A DNA stretch of 5,131 nucleotides from JBGPRB01 sp964422155 (lineage in GTDB: Bacteria; Chloroflexota; Dehalococcoidia; Dehalococcoidales; RBG-16-60-22), in assembly GCA_964422155.1 (NCBI GenBank), contig CAYQZZ010000104.1:1-5131 (forward strand), in the 5' to 3' direction. The translations under genes and the position numbers were made by a program. Shown in pieces: positions 1 through 5,131 of the stretch (the first letter of the stretch is position 1; each line of letters begins with the position of its first letter). Under the pieces are notes generated by a model. It made no database searches. It was not told where the DNA came from and worked only from the letters and a program-made list of their open reading frames with translations.

Positions 1-552
1 GCCACGCCCGCCGAAACGGCGGCGAAAATTGTAAAAAATTACATTGAAACGCATGTCTACAGCACTATCGATTATTTCATCTGCTCCGATATGGCTTCGG
101 AAGTCTGGAATATGCTCAAAGCCCAGGGGATTAAGGCGGTCATCATCGTGGGGAATAAGGACGCGGCTATCTCCAATATCCTCCAGTCCGACCATGCCTG
201 GGTCCTCGCCGAGGTAAACCCGGGAGAGTACCTGGCGCTGGAGGCAACCGGCGGCTATGTGGTTCCCAGGAGTAAAAACGCGCTTTATTACCGGGGCTGG
301 TCCTTCGATAGCCCCGTTAGTTTGAAGAGCCATAATGAACTGGTTAAAGAGTACAATACCAGGGTCGGTTTCAGAAATCAGATAGCCGCTGAAGACAATA
401 AGGTCATTGAAGAGCATAATAAGGCAACCGACCAGTCAACCGCCGAAAAATTAGAGGCTGTGCATAATAAGCTGGTAGAGTTGATAAAGCAACAGGAAGC
501 AGCGTTAAATAACGTCATGAGTGAGATAAACAAGCTTGCTACGCCATTATAA
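1..552 (+). CDS. Transglutaminase-like domain protein, 3' part (5' end outside window)
   Basis: The frame is open from base 1, giving 183 residues before TAA; the true start lies left of the window, so the first internal ATG at 91 is not taken as the start. Counting from the first visible residue, there is a Cys28 in ICSDMASEVW, a DHAWV block with His65, and LALEATGG with Glu81. This order (Cys before a helix, His in a HAWV strand, then an acidic residue before T-G) is that of transglutaminase/papain-like folds, with Glu in place of the usual Asp. Residues about 128-178 are rich in Glu, Lys, Ala, Asn and Leu with no Pro or Gly and probably form a coiled coil. The missing N terminus could hold a signal peptide or lipoprotein anchor. 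Its substrate is unknown. It lies 18 bases before proS on the same strand. The fold is moderately sure, the activity is not. Confidence 0.7.
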   Translation, partial: ATPAETAAKIVKNYIETHVYSTIDYFICSDMASEVWNMLKAQGIKAVIIVGNKDAAISNILQSDHAWVLAEVNPGEYLALEATGGYVVPRSKNALYYRGWSFDSPVSLKSHNELVKEYNTRVGFRNQIAAEDNKVIEEHNKATDQSTAEKLEAVHNKLVELIKQQEAALNNVMSEINKLATPL

Positions 553-559
553 ACGTGAT

Positions 560-564
560 AGGAG
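560..564 (+). promoter_or_regulatory. Shine-Dalgarno site for proS
   Basis: AGGAG ends six bases before the GTG at 571. This spacing, and the match of the encoded N terminus to the conserved start of bacterial ProRS, support GTG as the start over the later ATG at 661. Confidence 0.75.
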
Positions 565-570
565 TCAGCA

Positions 571-2268
571 GTGCGCATATCGAAGCTGTTCGGCAAGACT
601 TTAAGGGAGGTGCCCGCCGAGGCGGATACCGTCAGCCACCAGTTGCTGGTAAGGGCGGGCATGATAAATCAGCTCGTGGCTGGAATCTATTCCTACCTCC
701 CGCTGGGCTGGCGGGTGCTGAAAAAGATAGAGGACATCATCCGTGACGAGATGAACAGAGCCGGCGGGCAGGAAATGAGTATGCCGGTGCTTCAGCCGTT
801 TGAGATGTGGCAGTTGTCCGGGCGTGACCGGGTTCTGGGCAAGGTGCTCTTCAGTCTCTATGACCGGCGGGAGCGCCAGCTGGCTCTTGGCCCCACCCAT
901 GAGGAGGTTGTTACCCAGCTGGCGAGTCGCTATGTCCAGAGCTACCGCGACCTGCCATTGATGCTTTATCAGATTCAGACCAAGTTCCGCGACGAGCCTC
1001 GTCCCCGGGGCGGACTTATCAGGGCGCGTGAGTTTTCCATGAAGGACCTATACAGCTTTGATATCGACGAGGCCGGGCTGGACATCAGCTATCAGAAGAT
1101 GCTCCAGGCTTACCAGAATATCTTTAAACGCTGCGGGCTGCCGGTCATGGTTGTCGAGGCTGATAGCGGCGCTATCGGCGGCAAAGACTCCCGCGAGTTT
1201 ATGGTTATCGCCGGGAGCGGCGAGGACGAAATTATTTACTGCCCCGGCTGCCATTATGCCGCCAATGCGGAGAAAGCCGAAAGTGTCAAAGGCAGTATCG
1301 ATAACGGCAGGCCGCTGCCCGTGGCGGAGGTGGCCACGCCCGGCATGGGAACGATAGAAGAAGTGGCCGGTTTCCTCGAGGTGCCTCAAAGCCATACCCT
1401 GAAAGCGGTCTTTTATATCGCCGATGGCGAGATGGTCTTTGTGGTCATACGCGGCGACCTCGCCGTCAATGAAATCAAGCTCAATAATATCCTGAAGGCT
1501 ACCGACCTCCGCATGGCTACCGAAGCCGAGGTTATCGATGCCGGTATCGTTGCCGGCGCCGCCTCGCCGGTGGGGTTAAAGGGCGTTAAAGTTATCGCCG
1601 ATGATTCCGTGACATCGGGCACGAATTTCGTGGCCGGCGGCAACAAGCCGGATACTCACCTGAGAAATGTGAACTACCCCAGGGACTTCAAAGCCGACAC
1701 CGTGGTAGATATCGCCAGCGCCCGCGCCGGTGACAAGTGCCTGAAATGCGGTGGGGAACTGGCATCGACCCACGGCATCGAGGTGGGGCATATCTTCAAG
1801 CTGGAAACTACCTATAGCTCTAAATTTGATGCCTCTTATATTGATGAAAAGGGCGAATCTCATCCTATTGTCATGGGCTGCTACGGCATGGGCCTCAGCC
1901 GGCTTATGGCGGCGGCCGTCGAGCAGAACCACGACGACAAGGGCATTATCTGGCCGGTGTCGATAGCGCCGTACCCCGTCTATCTCTGCCCTTTATACCG
2001 GGAAGACTCTAAAGTGGCTGAGGTCGCCGAAAAGCTTTATGAAGACCTCGGAGCGGAGGGCGTTGAGGTGCTCTTCGACGATAGAGAAGAATCTCCCGGC
2101 GTTAAGTTCAATGATGCCGATTTACTTGGAATACCCTTCCGGGTAACCATCAGCCCGCGGACGCTTCAAAAGAACAGCGTTGAGTTGAAGCGGCGCTCTG
2201 AAAAAGAATCTGCGCTGGTGCCGATGGAAAAAATAGTTGGGAAGCTCAGGGAGCTTATAAGGGATTAA
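571..2268 (+). CDS. proS: Prolyl-tRNA synthetase, bacterial type with editing domain
   Basis: ProRS charges tRNA-Pro with proline in the cytoplasm at the cost of ATP. The 565 residues match the usual bacterial length, and the GTG start has a well-placed AGGAG. The class II catalytic core shows the SHQLL.RAGMI start region, motif 1 around 65-85 (ending SGR), the proline-binding GPTHEE loop at 108-112, motif 2 FRDEPRPRGG at 139-148 followed by REFSMKDLYSF, and motif 3 GCYGMGLSR at 436-444. Between motifs 2 and 3 is the inserted Ala-Pro-tRNA editing (YbaK-like) domain, roughly 240-385, with Lys278 in HTLKAVFY as the likely counterpart of the editing lysine near 279 in E. coli. The anticodon-binding domain covers about 465-565. 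CxxC pairs at 224/227 and 390/393 bracket the insertion and may bind a metal. The gene ends two bases before the ABC ATPase start, so they are probably co-transcribed. No break or missing motif was seen. Confidence 0.97.
   Translation: MRISKLFGKTLREVPAEADTVSHQLLVRAGMINQLVAGIYSYLPLGWRVLKKIEDIIRDEMNRAGGQEMSMPVLQPFEMWQLSGRDRVLGKVLFSLYDRRERQLALGPTHEEVVTQLASRYVQSYRDLPLMLYQIQTKFRDEPRPRGGLIRAREFSMKDLYSFDIDEAGLDISYQKMLQAYQNIFKRCGLPVMVVEADSGAIGGKDSREFMVIAGSGEDEIIYCPGCHYAANAEKAESVKGSIDNGRPLPVAEVATPGMGTIEEVAGFLEVPQSHTLKAVFYIADGEMVFVVIRGDLAVNEIKLNNILKATDLRMATEAEVIDAGIVAGAASPVGLKGVKVIADDSVTSGTNFVAGGNKPDTHLRNVNYPRDFKADTVVDIASARAGDKCLKCGGELASTHGIEVGHIFKLETTYSSKFDASYIDEKGESHPIVMGCYGMGLSRLMAAAVEQNHDDKGIIWPVSIAPYPVYLCPLYREDSKVAEVAEKLYEDLGAEGVEVLFDDREESPGVKFNDADLLGIPFRVTISPRTLQKNSVELKRRSEKESALVPMEKIVGKLRELIRD
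2259..2264 (+). promoter_or_regulatory. Shine-Dalgarno site for the ABC ATPase, inside the end of proS
   Basis: AAGGGA lies within the last codons of proS, six bases before the GTG at 2271. It supports this start and suggests that ATPase translation is coupled to termination on proS. Confidence 0.6.
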
Positions 2269-2270
2269 AA

Positions 2271-3179
2271 GTGCCGCCCATCATCGCCGTCCAGAATCTC
2301 CGCAAGACCTATGGTAGGACAATTGCCGTCGATGATATCTCTTTTGAAGTAGCCGAAGGAGAAATTTTCGGTCTCCTTGGCCCCAACGGCGCCGGCAAGA
2401 CTACCACGGTCGAATGCCTGCAGGGATTGAGACATCCGGATTCGGGGAATATCCATGTGCTTGGTTTAGACCCGCGCCTGGAAGCACAAACATTAAGAAG
2501 GCGTATCGGTTCCCAGCTCCAGGAATCCGCCTTGCCCGACCGCATCAAGGTATGGGAAGCTCTCGACCTGTTTGCCTCGGTGGCGCTGGATGCTCTGGAC
2601 TGGCCTGTCCTCCTGGAGCAATGGGGACTCGCCGAGAAGCGTAAAGCCAGCTTCTCCAGCTTATCCGGCGGGCAGAGGCAGCGACTGTTTATCGCCCTGG
2701 CGCTGGTAAACAATCCCGAGTTAGTCTTTCTTGACGAAATGACCACCGGCCTTGACCCCGCCGCCCGCCGTGTCGCCTGGGACCTTATTAGGGCCATACG
2801 TGATAGAGGCACCACCGTGGTGCTGGTCACCCATTTCATGGACGAAGCCGAAAACCTCTGCGAACGCGTTGCCATCGTCGACCGGGGTAAAATAGTTGCT
2901 GCCGATACTCCCCAGGGACTCATTACCAGGTATGCCAGTGAGGTTCGTGTTATCTTTACCAACGATAAAAATGACCTTCCATGGCTGGAAAAAATCCCCG
3001 GCGTTCTGAGAGTGACAAGAAAGGGGCCGAGAGTGGAGGTGGAGGGCAGCGGGCCGGTGCTGGCTCTGGTGGCGGCGGCGCTGGTGGAACATGGCATCAT
3101 TCCCTCCGACCTTCGCGTGGAACAACCGACTCTTGAGGATGTCTTTTTAAAACTGACGGGTCACGCTGCCGGAGATTGA
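2271..3179 (+). CDS. ABC transporter ATP-binding protein (DrrA/ABC-2 export type)
   Basis: This 302-residue cytoplasmic ATPase powers a membrane exporter, almost certainly the permease encoded next. All nucleotide-binding motifs are intact: Walker A GPNGAGKTT at 37-45, Q-loop Gln84, signature LSGGQRQR at 131-138, Walker B LVFLDE at 151-156 with catalytic Glu156, D-loop GLDP at 160-163, and switch His188 in VTHFMDEAE. The C-terminal extension from about 220 ends in PTLEDVFLKLTG (286-297), typical of the DrrA/NodI/CcmA-like ATPases that pair with ABC-2 permeases for drug, lipid or polysaccharide export. Translation starts with GTG two bases after proS. The substrate cannot be read from the sequence; an antibiotic or lipid exporter is possible. 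No solute-binding protein gene lies nearby, which fits an exporter. Confidence 0.94.
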   Translation: MPPIIAVQNLRKTYGRTIAVDDISFEVAEGEIFGLLGPNGAGKTTTVECLQGLRHPDSGNIHVLGLDPRLEAQTLRRRIGSQLQESALPDRIKVWEALDLFASVALDALDWPVLLEQWGLAEKRKASFSSLSGGQRQRLFIALALVNNPELVFLDEMTTGLDPAARRVAWDLIRAIRDRGTTVVLVTHFMDEAENLCERVAIVDRGKIVAADTPQGLITRYASEVRVIFTNDKNDLPWLEKIPGVLRVTRKGPRVEVEGSGPVLALVAAALVEHGIIPSDLRVEQPTLEDVFLKLTGHAAGD

Positions 3180-3188
3180 ATGTAATAA
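3171..3188 (+). promoter_or_regulatory. Start-stop element (ATG TAA TAA) in the ATPase-permease junction
   Basis: GGAG at 3171-3174 is placed five bases before an ATG at 3180-3182, which is followed at once by TAA TAA. That ATG is in frame with, and directly follows, the ATPase stop TGA (3177-3179). The permease ATG at 3190 is 15 bases from the same GGAG, beyond the usual spacing. Ribosomes may therefore stop or start here and reinitiate at 3190. The bases are plain to see; a role in translation is inferred. Confidence 0.35.
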
Positions 3189-3189
3189 T

Positions 3190-3930
3190 ATGCGTACATT
3201 ATTTAAATTAACCTGGGTGGAAATAAAGCTGTTTATCCGTGAGCCAATCACGGTAGTTTTCACTCTTGCCCTGCCCATCATTTTCCTTTTTGTCATGGGG
3301 GGTGTCTTTGGGAATACACCGAATCCTAAAGTATACCGGGGTGTTGGCGCTATTGACTACTATATGCCGGCTTACTTCGCCCTAGTAATGACAGCTATCG
3401 GCGTGGTTGCCTTGCCGGTGCATCTTACGGCGTATCGTGAACGTGGTGTCCTGCGCCGGTTACGTGCCTCGTCAATCTCCGTGTGGTCCCTGCTCGGTTC
3501 TCAATTAATGGTCAGCTTTATCATTGCCATACTGGGCGGTATCCTGATAATGGCTTTCGGCCTGCTGATATACTCTGCACATCTTCCGCAATCGCCTGCC
3601 CTTTTAATACCGGCCTTCATACTCGGTACGATAAGTTTTACATCCCTGGGGTTTTTCCTCGGTGCTGTACTCCCCTCGACCCGGTCGGCACAGGGTCTGG
3701 GATTAATACTCTTTTTTATCATGATGATACTGGGTGGGGCTGGCCCGCCGCCGGAAGTCTTGACCGGTGCTATGGGTATTGTCGGCAATCTAACGCCGCT
3801 CCGCCATGTCATCCTGATGCTGCAGAATACCTGGCTCGGTTATGGCTGGTATACCAGCGCATCTTTAATAACGGTGGGGATTACGGTTGTGGCGGCATTA
3901 TTAGCCGCCCGTTTCTTCCGCTGGGAATGA
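3190..3930 (+). CDS. ABC-2 type transporter permease (DrrB-like)
   Basis: This 246-residue inner-membrane protein is the likely translocation subunit for the preceding ATPase; two copies would pair with two ATPases. Hydrophobic segments fall near residues 20-38, 58-80, 104-128, 135-160, 166-184 and 222-243, giving the six helices usual for ABC-2 permeases. Family marks are the N-terminal coupling region with LFIREP, the YRERGVLRRLRAS motif at 82-94 after helix 2, the GGAGPPPE stretch at 182-189 before the last helix, the NLTPLRH motif at 200-206, and the RFFRWE end. The length fits the DrrB group. The start at 3190 is the first ATG in frame and agrees with the family N terminus, though its own ribosome site is weak. 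The gene ends 14 bases from the converging arsM. The substrate is unknown. Confidence 0.92.
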   Translation: MRTLFKLTWVEIKLFIREPITVVFTLALPIIFLFVMGGVFGNTPNPKVYRGVGAIDYYMPAYFALVMTAIGVVALPVHLTAYRERGVLRRLRASSISVWSLLGSQLMVSFIIAILGGILIMAFGLLIYSAHLPQSPALLIPAFILGTISFTSLGFFLGAVLPSTRSAQGLGLILFFIMMILGGAGPPPEVLTGAMGIVGNLTPLRHVILMLQNTWLGYGWYTSASLITVGITVVAALLAARFFRWE

Positions 3931-3957
3931 ACAAACGGGCTTCTCTATTTTGGTTTT
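3907..3957 (+). terminator. Likely intrinsic terminator of the proS-ABC operon
   Basis: GCCCGTTT (3907-3914) and AAACGGGC (3933-3940) form a perfect 8-bp stem. Inside the loop, TTCC (3916-3919) and GGAA (3924-3927) can add a second short helix over a GCTG loop. A T-rich but interrupted stretch follows at 3941-3957. The stem straddles the permease stop, so its 5' arm is coding. Read on the minus strand, the same hairpin has no T tract, so it suits plus-strand termination better. No folding energy was computed. Confidence 0.55.
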
Positions 3958-4775
3958 ATGCCGGAGACCTTGATACTTATAATCGAGCTAGCTAGGTCTC
4001 GTATTCCCTCGGGCGTTAATTCTAGGCTTTCTGCAATCGATGACGCTATCGGGTCGTTATCGAGAGAATCAACGGCAATGCCTGTCTCGTCGGCTACCCG
4101 GATATTCTGAAATCCGGCAGCTTCAATAGCTCCAAGATATTCGGACTCTAACATGGCACCGGAAATACAGCCTATATATGCCTGAATAGAGTTCCTGATA
4201 GCATCAGGCAGTTCCTTCGTCAGGACGATGTCGGAGACCATGAGGCGGCCGCCCGGTTTCAGTACACGAAATGCTTCTTTGAATACCCTCTTTTTGTCCG
4301 GTGCGAGGTTGATAACGCAGTTGGAGATAATGACGTCAACAGAACTATCGGCGGCAGGTAGATTTTCTATCTCTCCAAGCCTGAACTCAACATTGGTGTA
4401 GTTGCCTTTTCCAGCGTTTACCCTGGCCTTTTCAATCATCTCCGGCGTCATGTCTATACCGATGACTCTGCCTTTTTCACCGACCTGCCTGGCAGCCAGA
4501 AAACAATCGAAACCCGCCCCCGAACCAAGGTCAAGGACTATTTCCCCCTCTTTTAGAGAAGCCAGGGCTATCGGATTACCACACCCGAGTCCCAGATTCG
4601 CCCCTTCAGGGGCGGCGGCCAGTTCTTCATCCGAGTATCCGATGCTCTTGCTGATATCACGGGCAGATTTGGTATCGCGGCAACAGGTGGTATCCTGGTT
4701 GCAGCAGGGACCGCCCTCTTTAGCGATTTTTGCATAGCCTTCCCTTACTGACCTCTTGATTTCTGTATCTTTCAT
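3945..4775 (-). CDS. arsM: Arsenite S-adenosylmethionine methyltransferase (ArsM)
   Basis: ArsM transfers methyl groups from S-adenosylmethionine to trivalent arsenic in the cytoplasm, giving mono-, di- and trimethyl arsenicals. The 276-residue protein has the Rossmann methyltransferase motif I LDLGSGAGFD at 81-90, acidic Asp108 in IGIDMTPEM, and motif VLKPGGRLMVSDI at 171-183. The arsenic-ligand cysteines of the family are visible: Cys65 in LGLGCGNP, Cys153 in ISNCVINL and Cys203 in YIGCISGA. Two vicinal pairs, Cys24/25 and Cys31/32, lie near the N terminus and probably supply the remaining thiol. The ATG is preceded by GAGGAGAG (4792-4785 on this strand), which begins just after the stop of the AbrB-like gene, so the two genes form an operon. 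No arsR, arsB/acr3 or arsC is in the window. A related SAM methyltransferase with another substrate is less likely, given the complete cysteine set. Confidence 0.93.
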   Translation of the reverse strand: MKDTEIKRSVREGYAKIAKEGGPCCNQDTTCCRDTKSARDISKSIGYSDEELAAAPEGANLGLGCGNPIALASLKEGEIVLDLGSGAGFDCFLAARQVGEKGRVIGIDMTPEMIEKARVNAGKGNYTNVEFRLGEIENLPAADSSVDVIISNCVINLAPDKKRVFKEAFRVLKPGGRLMVSDIVLTKELPDAIRNSIQAYIGCISGAMLESEYLGAIEAAGFQNIRVADETGIAVDSLDNDPIASSIAESLELTPEGIRDLASSIISIKVSGIKPK

Positions 4776-4792
4776 ATTTATTATCTCTCCTC

Positions 4793-5074
4793 TTATTTCT
4801 GGAATATCTCGGACATTAAGGGCCCGAGCATACCCTTGACCATTTCGGAAAATGATTCAGCTTTAATCAGGGTCAGGCAGGATACCTGCTCGCCTTTTCC
4901 CCAGCTTACCACCGCCAGCTTATCGCCGGCGTGGATATTGGCTTTATCTCTGGCTTCCTTCGGCAGTACCATCTGGCCGCGCTCGTCTATGCTGACTAAT
5001 GCCTCGACCTTACAGCAGCCTGACGGCATGTCGGCGGGAGAACAGCAATTTTCTTTCTTCTCCGCTTTAGCCAT
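4793..5074 (-). CDS. AbrB/MazE/SpoVT-family protein with cysteine pairs (HgcAB-associated type)
   Basis: The 93-residue product has a SpoVT/AbrB swapped-hairpin domain at about 25-58, with VSIDERGQMVLPKEAR followed by AGDKLAVVSW, a fold that binds DNA as a dimer. Before it lies a short tail with two vicinal cysteine pairs, Cys10/11 and Cys20/21; another cysteine is at 66. The C-terminal part (72-93) is probably helical, with MVKGMLGPLMSEI. This arrangement resembles small proteins annotated as HgcAB-associated (HgcC), named for occurring beside mercury-methylation genes; hgcA and hgcB are not in this window. The start has a strong GGAGGGG four bases upstream. The gene is first in a two-gene operon with arsM, so a thiol-based metal or metalloid sensing role is plausible but inferred. 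Alternatives are an antitoxin-like protein, though no toxin gene is adjacent, or a metallochaperone. The fold is sure, the specific role is not. Confidence 0.8.
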   Translation of the reverse strand: MAKAEKKENCCSPADMPSGCCKVEALVSIDERGQMVLPKEARDKANIHAGDKLAVVSWGKGEQVSCLTLIKAESFSEMVKGMLGPLMSEIFQK

Positions 5075-5100
5075 TTTTCCCCTCCAGATAAAATAGAATA

Positions 5101-5116
5101 ATCAGAAATATCAGAA
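5101..5116 (+). repeat. Direct repeat ATCAGAA, a possible extra operator half-site
   Basis: ATCAGAA occurs at 5101-5107 and again at 5110-5116, a 9-base period. The second copy is part of the palindrome at 5107-5128, so the first acts as a third half-site on the gene-proximal side. AT-rich sequence makes short repeats common, so confidence is limited. Confidence 0.4.
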
Positions 5117-5128
5117 TATACTGATATT
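5107..5128 (-). promoter_or_regulatory. Palindromic operator-like site upstream of the abrB-like gene
   Basis: The two 11-base halves, AATATCAGAAT and ATACTGATATT on the plus strand, are reverse complements except at one position per half, leaving an 8-bp perfect outer arm on each side. The site overlaps the candidate -10 and the expected transcription start, a typical repressor position. Size and symmetry suit a dimeric winged-helix repressor such as the ArsR/SmtB family, or autoregulation by the AbrB-like product; the binder is not known. Confidence 0.55.
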
Positions 5129-5131
5129 ATA
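5126..5131 (-). promoter_or_regulatory. Candidate -10 box for the abrB-like/arsM operon
   Basis: Read on the minus strand, the last six bases of the window are TATAAT, a perfect consensus, 51 bases before the ATG at 5074. A -35 element would lie beyond the window end, so it cannot be checked. The surrounding AT-rich sequence could give other matches by chance. Confidence 0.45.

Noticed and set aside
91..93. ATG at 91 as the start of the first gene
   Set aside because: The frame is open to the window edge, and residues just before it, including the likely catalytic Cys28, belong to the transglutaminase-like domain.
2309..3100. Long minus-strand open frame of 263 codons opposite the ABC ATPase
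   Set aside because: It is antisense to a gene with all ABC motifs intact, and its translation is rich in Ser, Arg and Thr with no recognisable domain; it arises from the codon pattern of the real gene.
3483..3995. Plus-strand open frame of 170 codons overlapping the permease and the end of arsM
   Set aside because: The permease frame has clear transmembrane segments and family motifs; this frame has no coherent hydrophobic pattern and runs across two real genes.
3964..4000. Inverted repeat GAGACCT / AGGTCTC with an AGCTAGCT palindrome in the loop
   Set aside because: The 7-bp arms are 23 bases apart, lie inside the arsM coding region and have no T tract on either strand, so a terminator or regulatory role is not supported.
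4793..5074. Antitoxin of a toxin-antitoxin pair
   Set aside because: The fold is MazE-like, but the next gene in the operon is arsM rather than a small toxin, and the cysteine pairs are not usual for MazE antitoxins.

Overview
The window looks like part of a bacterial chromosome of moderate GC content, packed with short intergenic gaps and GTG as well as ATG starts. The protein styles suggest a strict anaerobe of the Chloroflexota/Dehalococcoidia type: a bacterial prolyl-tRNA synthetase with two CxxC pairs, an arsenite methyltransferase with an N-terminal cysteine cluster, and a small cysteine-rich AbrB-like protein of the kind annotated as HgcAB-associated. That placement is inferred from family resemblance; no marker such as rRNA is present.

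Left part, plus strand (1-3930): four genes in one direction with gaps of 18, 2 and 10 bases, so very likely one transcript that starts left of the window. They are the 3' part of a transglutaminase-like protein gene with a coiled-coil tail, a complete proS, a complete ABC transporter ATPase of the DrrA/ABC-2 type, and its six-helix DrrB-like permease. A start-stop element (ATG TAA) sits in the ATPase-permease junction. A hairpin followed by a T-rich stretch, overlapping the end of the permease gene, probably ends this transcript.

Right part, minus strand (3945-5131): a converging two-gene operon only 14 bases from the permease. Its first gene encodes a 93-residue AbrB/MazE/SpoVT-fold protein with two vicinal cysteine pairs at the N terminus. 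The second, 17 bases on, encodes an ArsM-type arsenite S-adenosylmethionine methyltransferase, also with two vicinal cysteine pairs near the N terminus. Upstream of the first gene lies a TATAAT box covered by a 22-base near-perfect palindrome plus an additional half-site, which looks like a repressor operator. The window ends inside this control region, so the -35 element and any divergent gene are unseen.

The left operon pairs housekeeping translation with an exporter of unknown substrate. The right operon looks like a small metalloid-response unit in which a thiol-rich regulator or accessory protein is made together with an arsenic-methylating enzyme. The most interesting signals are the palindromic operator and the cysteine pairs shared by the two minus-strand proteins. 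No IS element, CRISPR array, tRNA or rRNA was seen, and no gene-free stretch exceeds about 60 bases.
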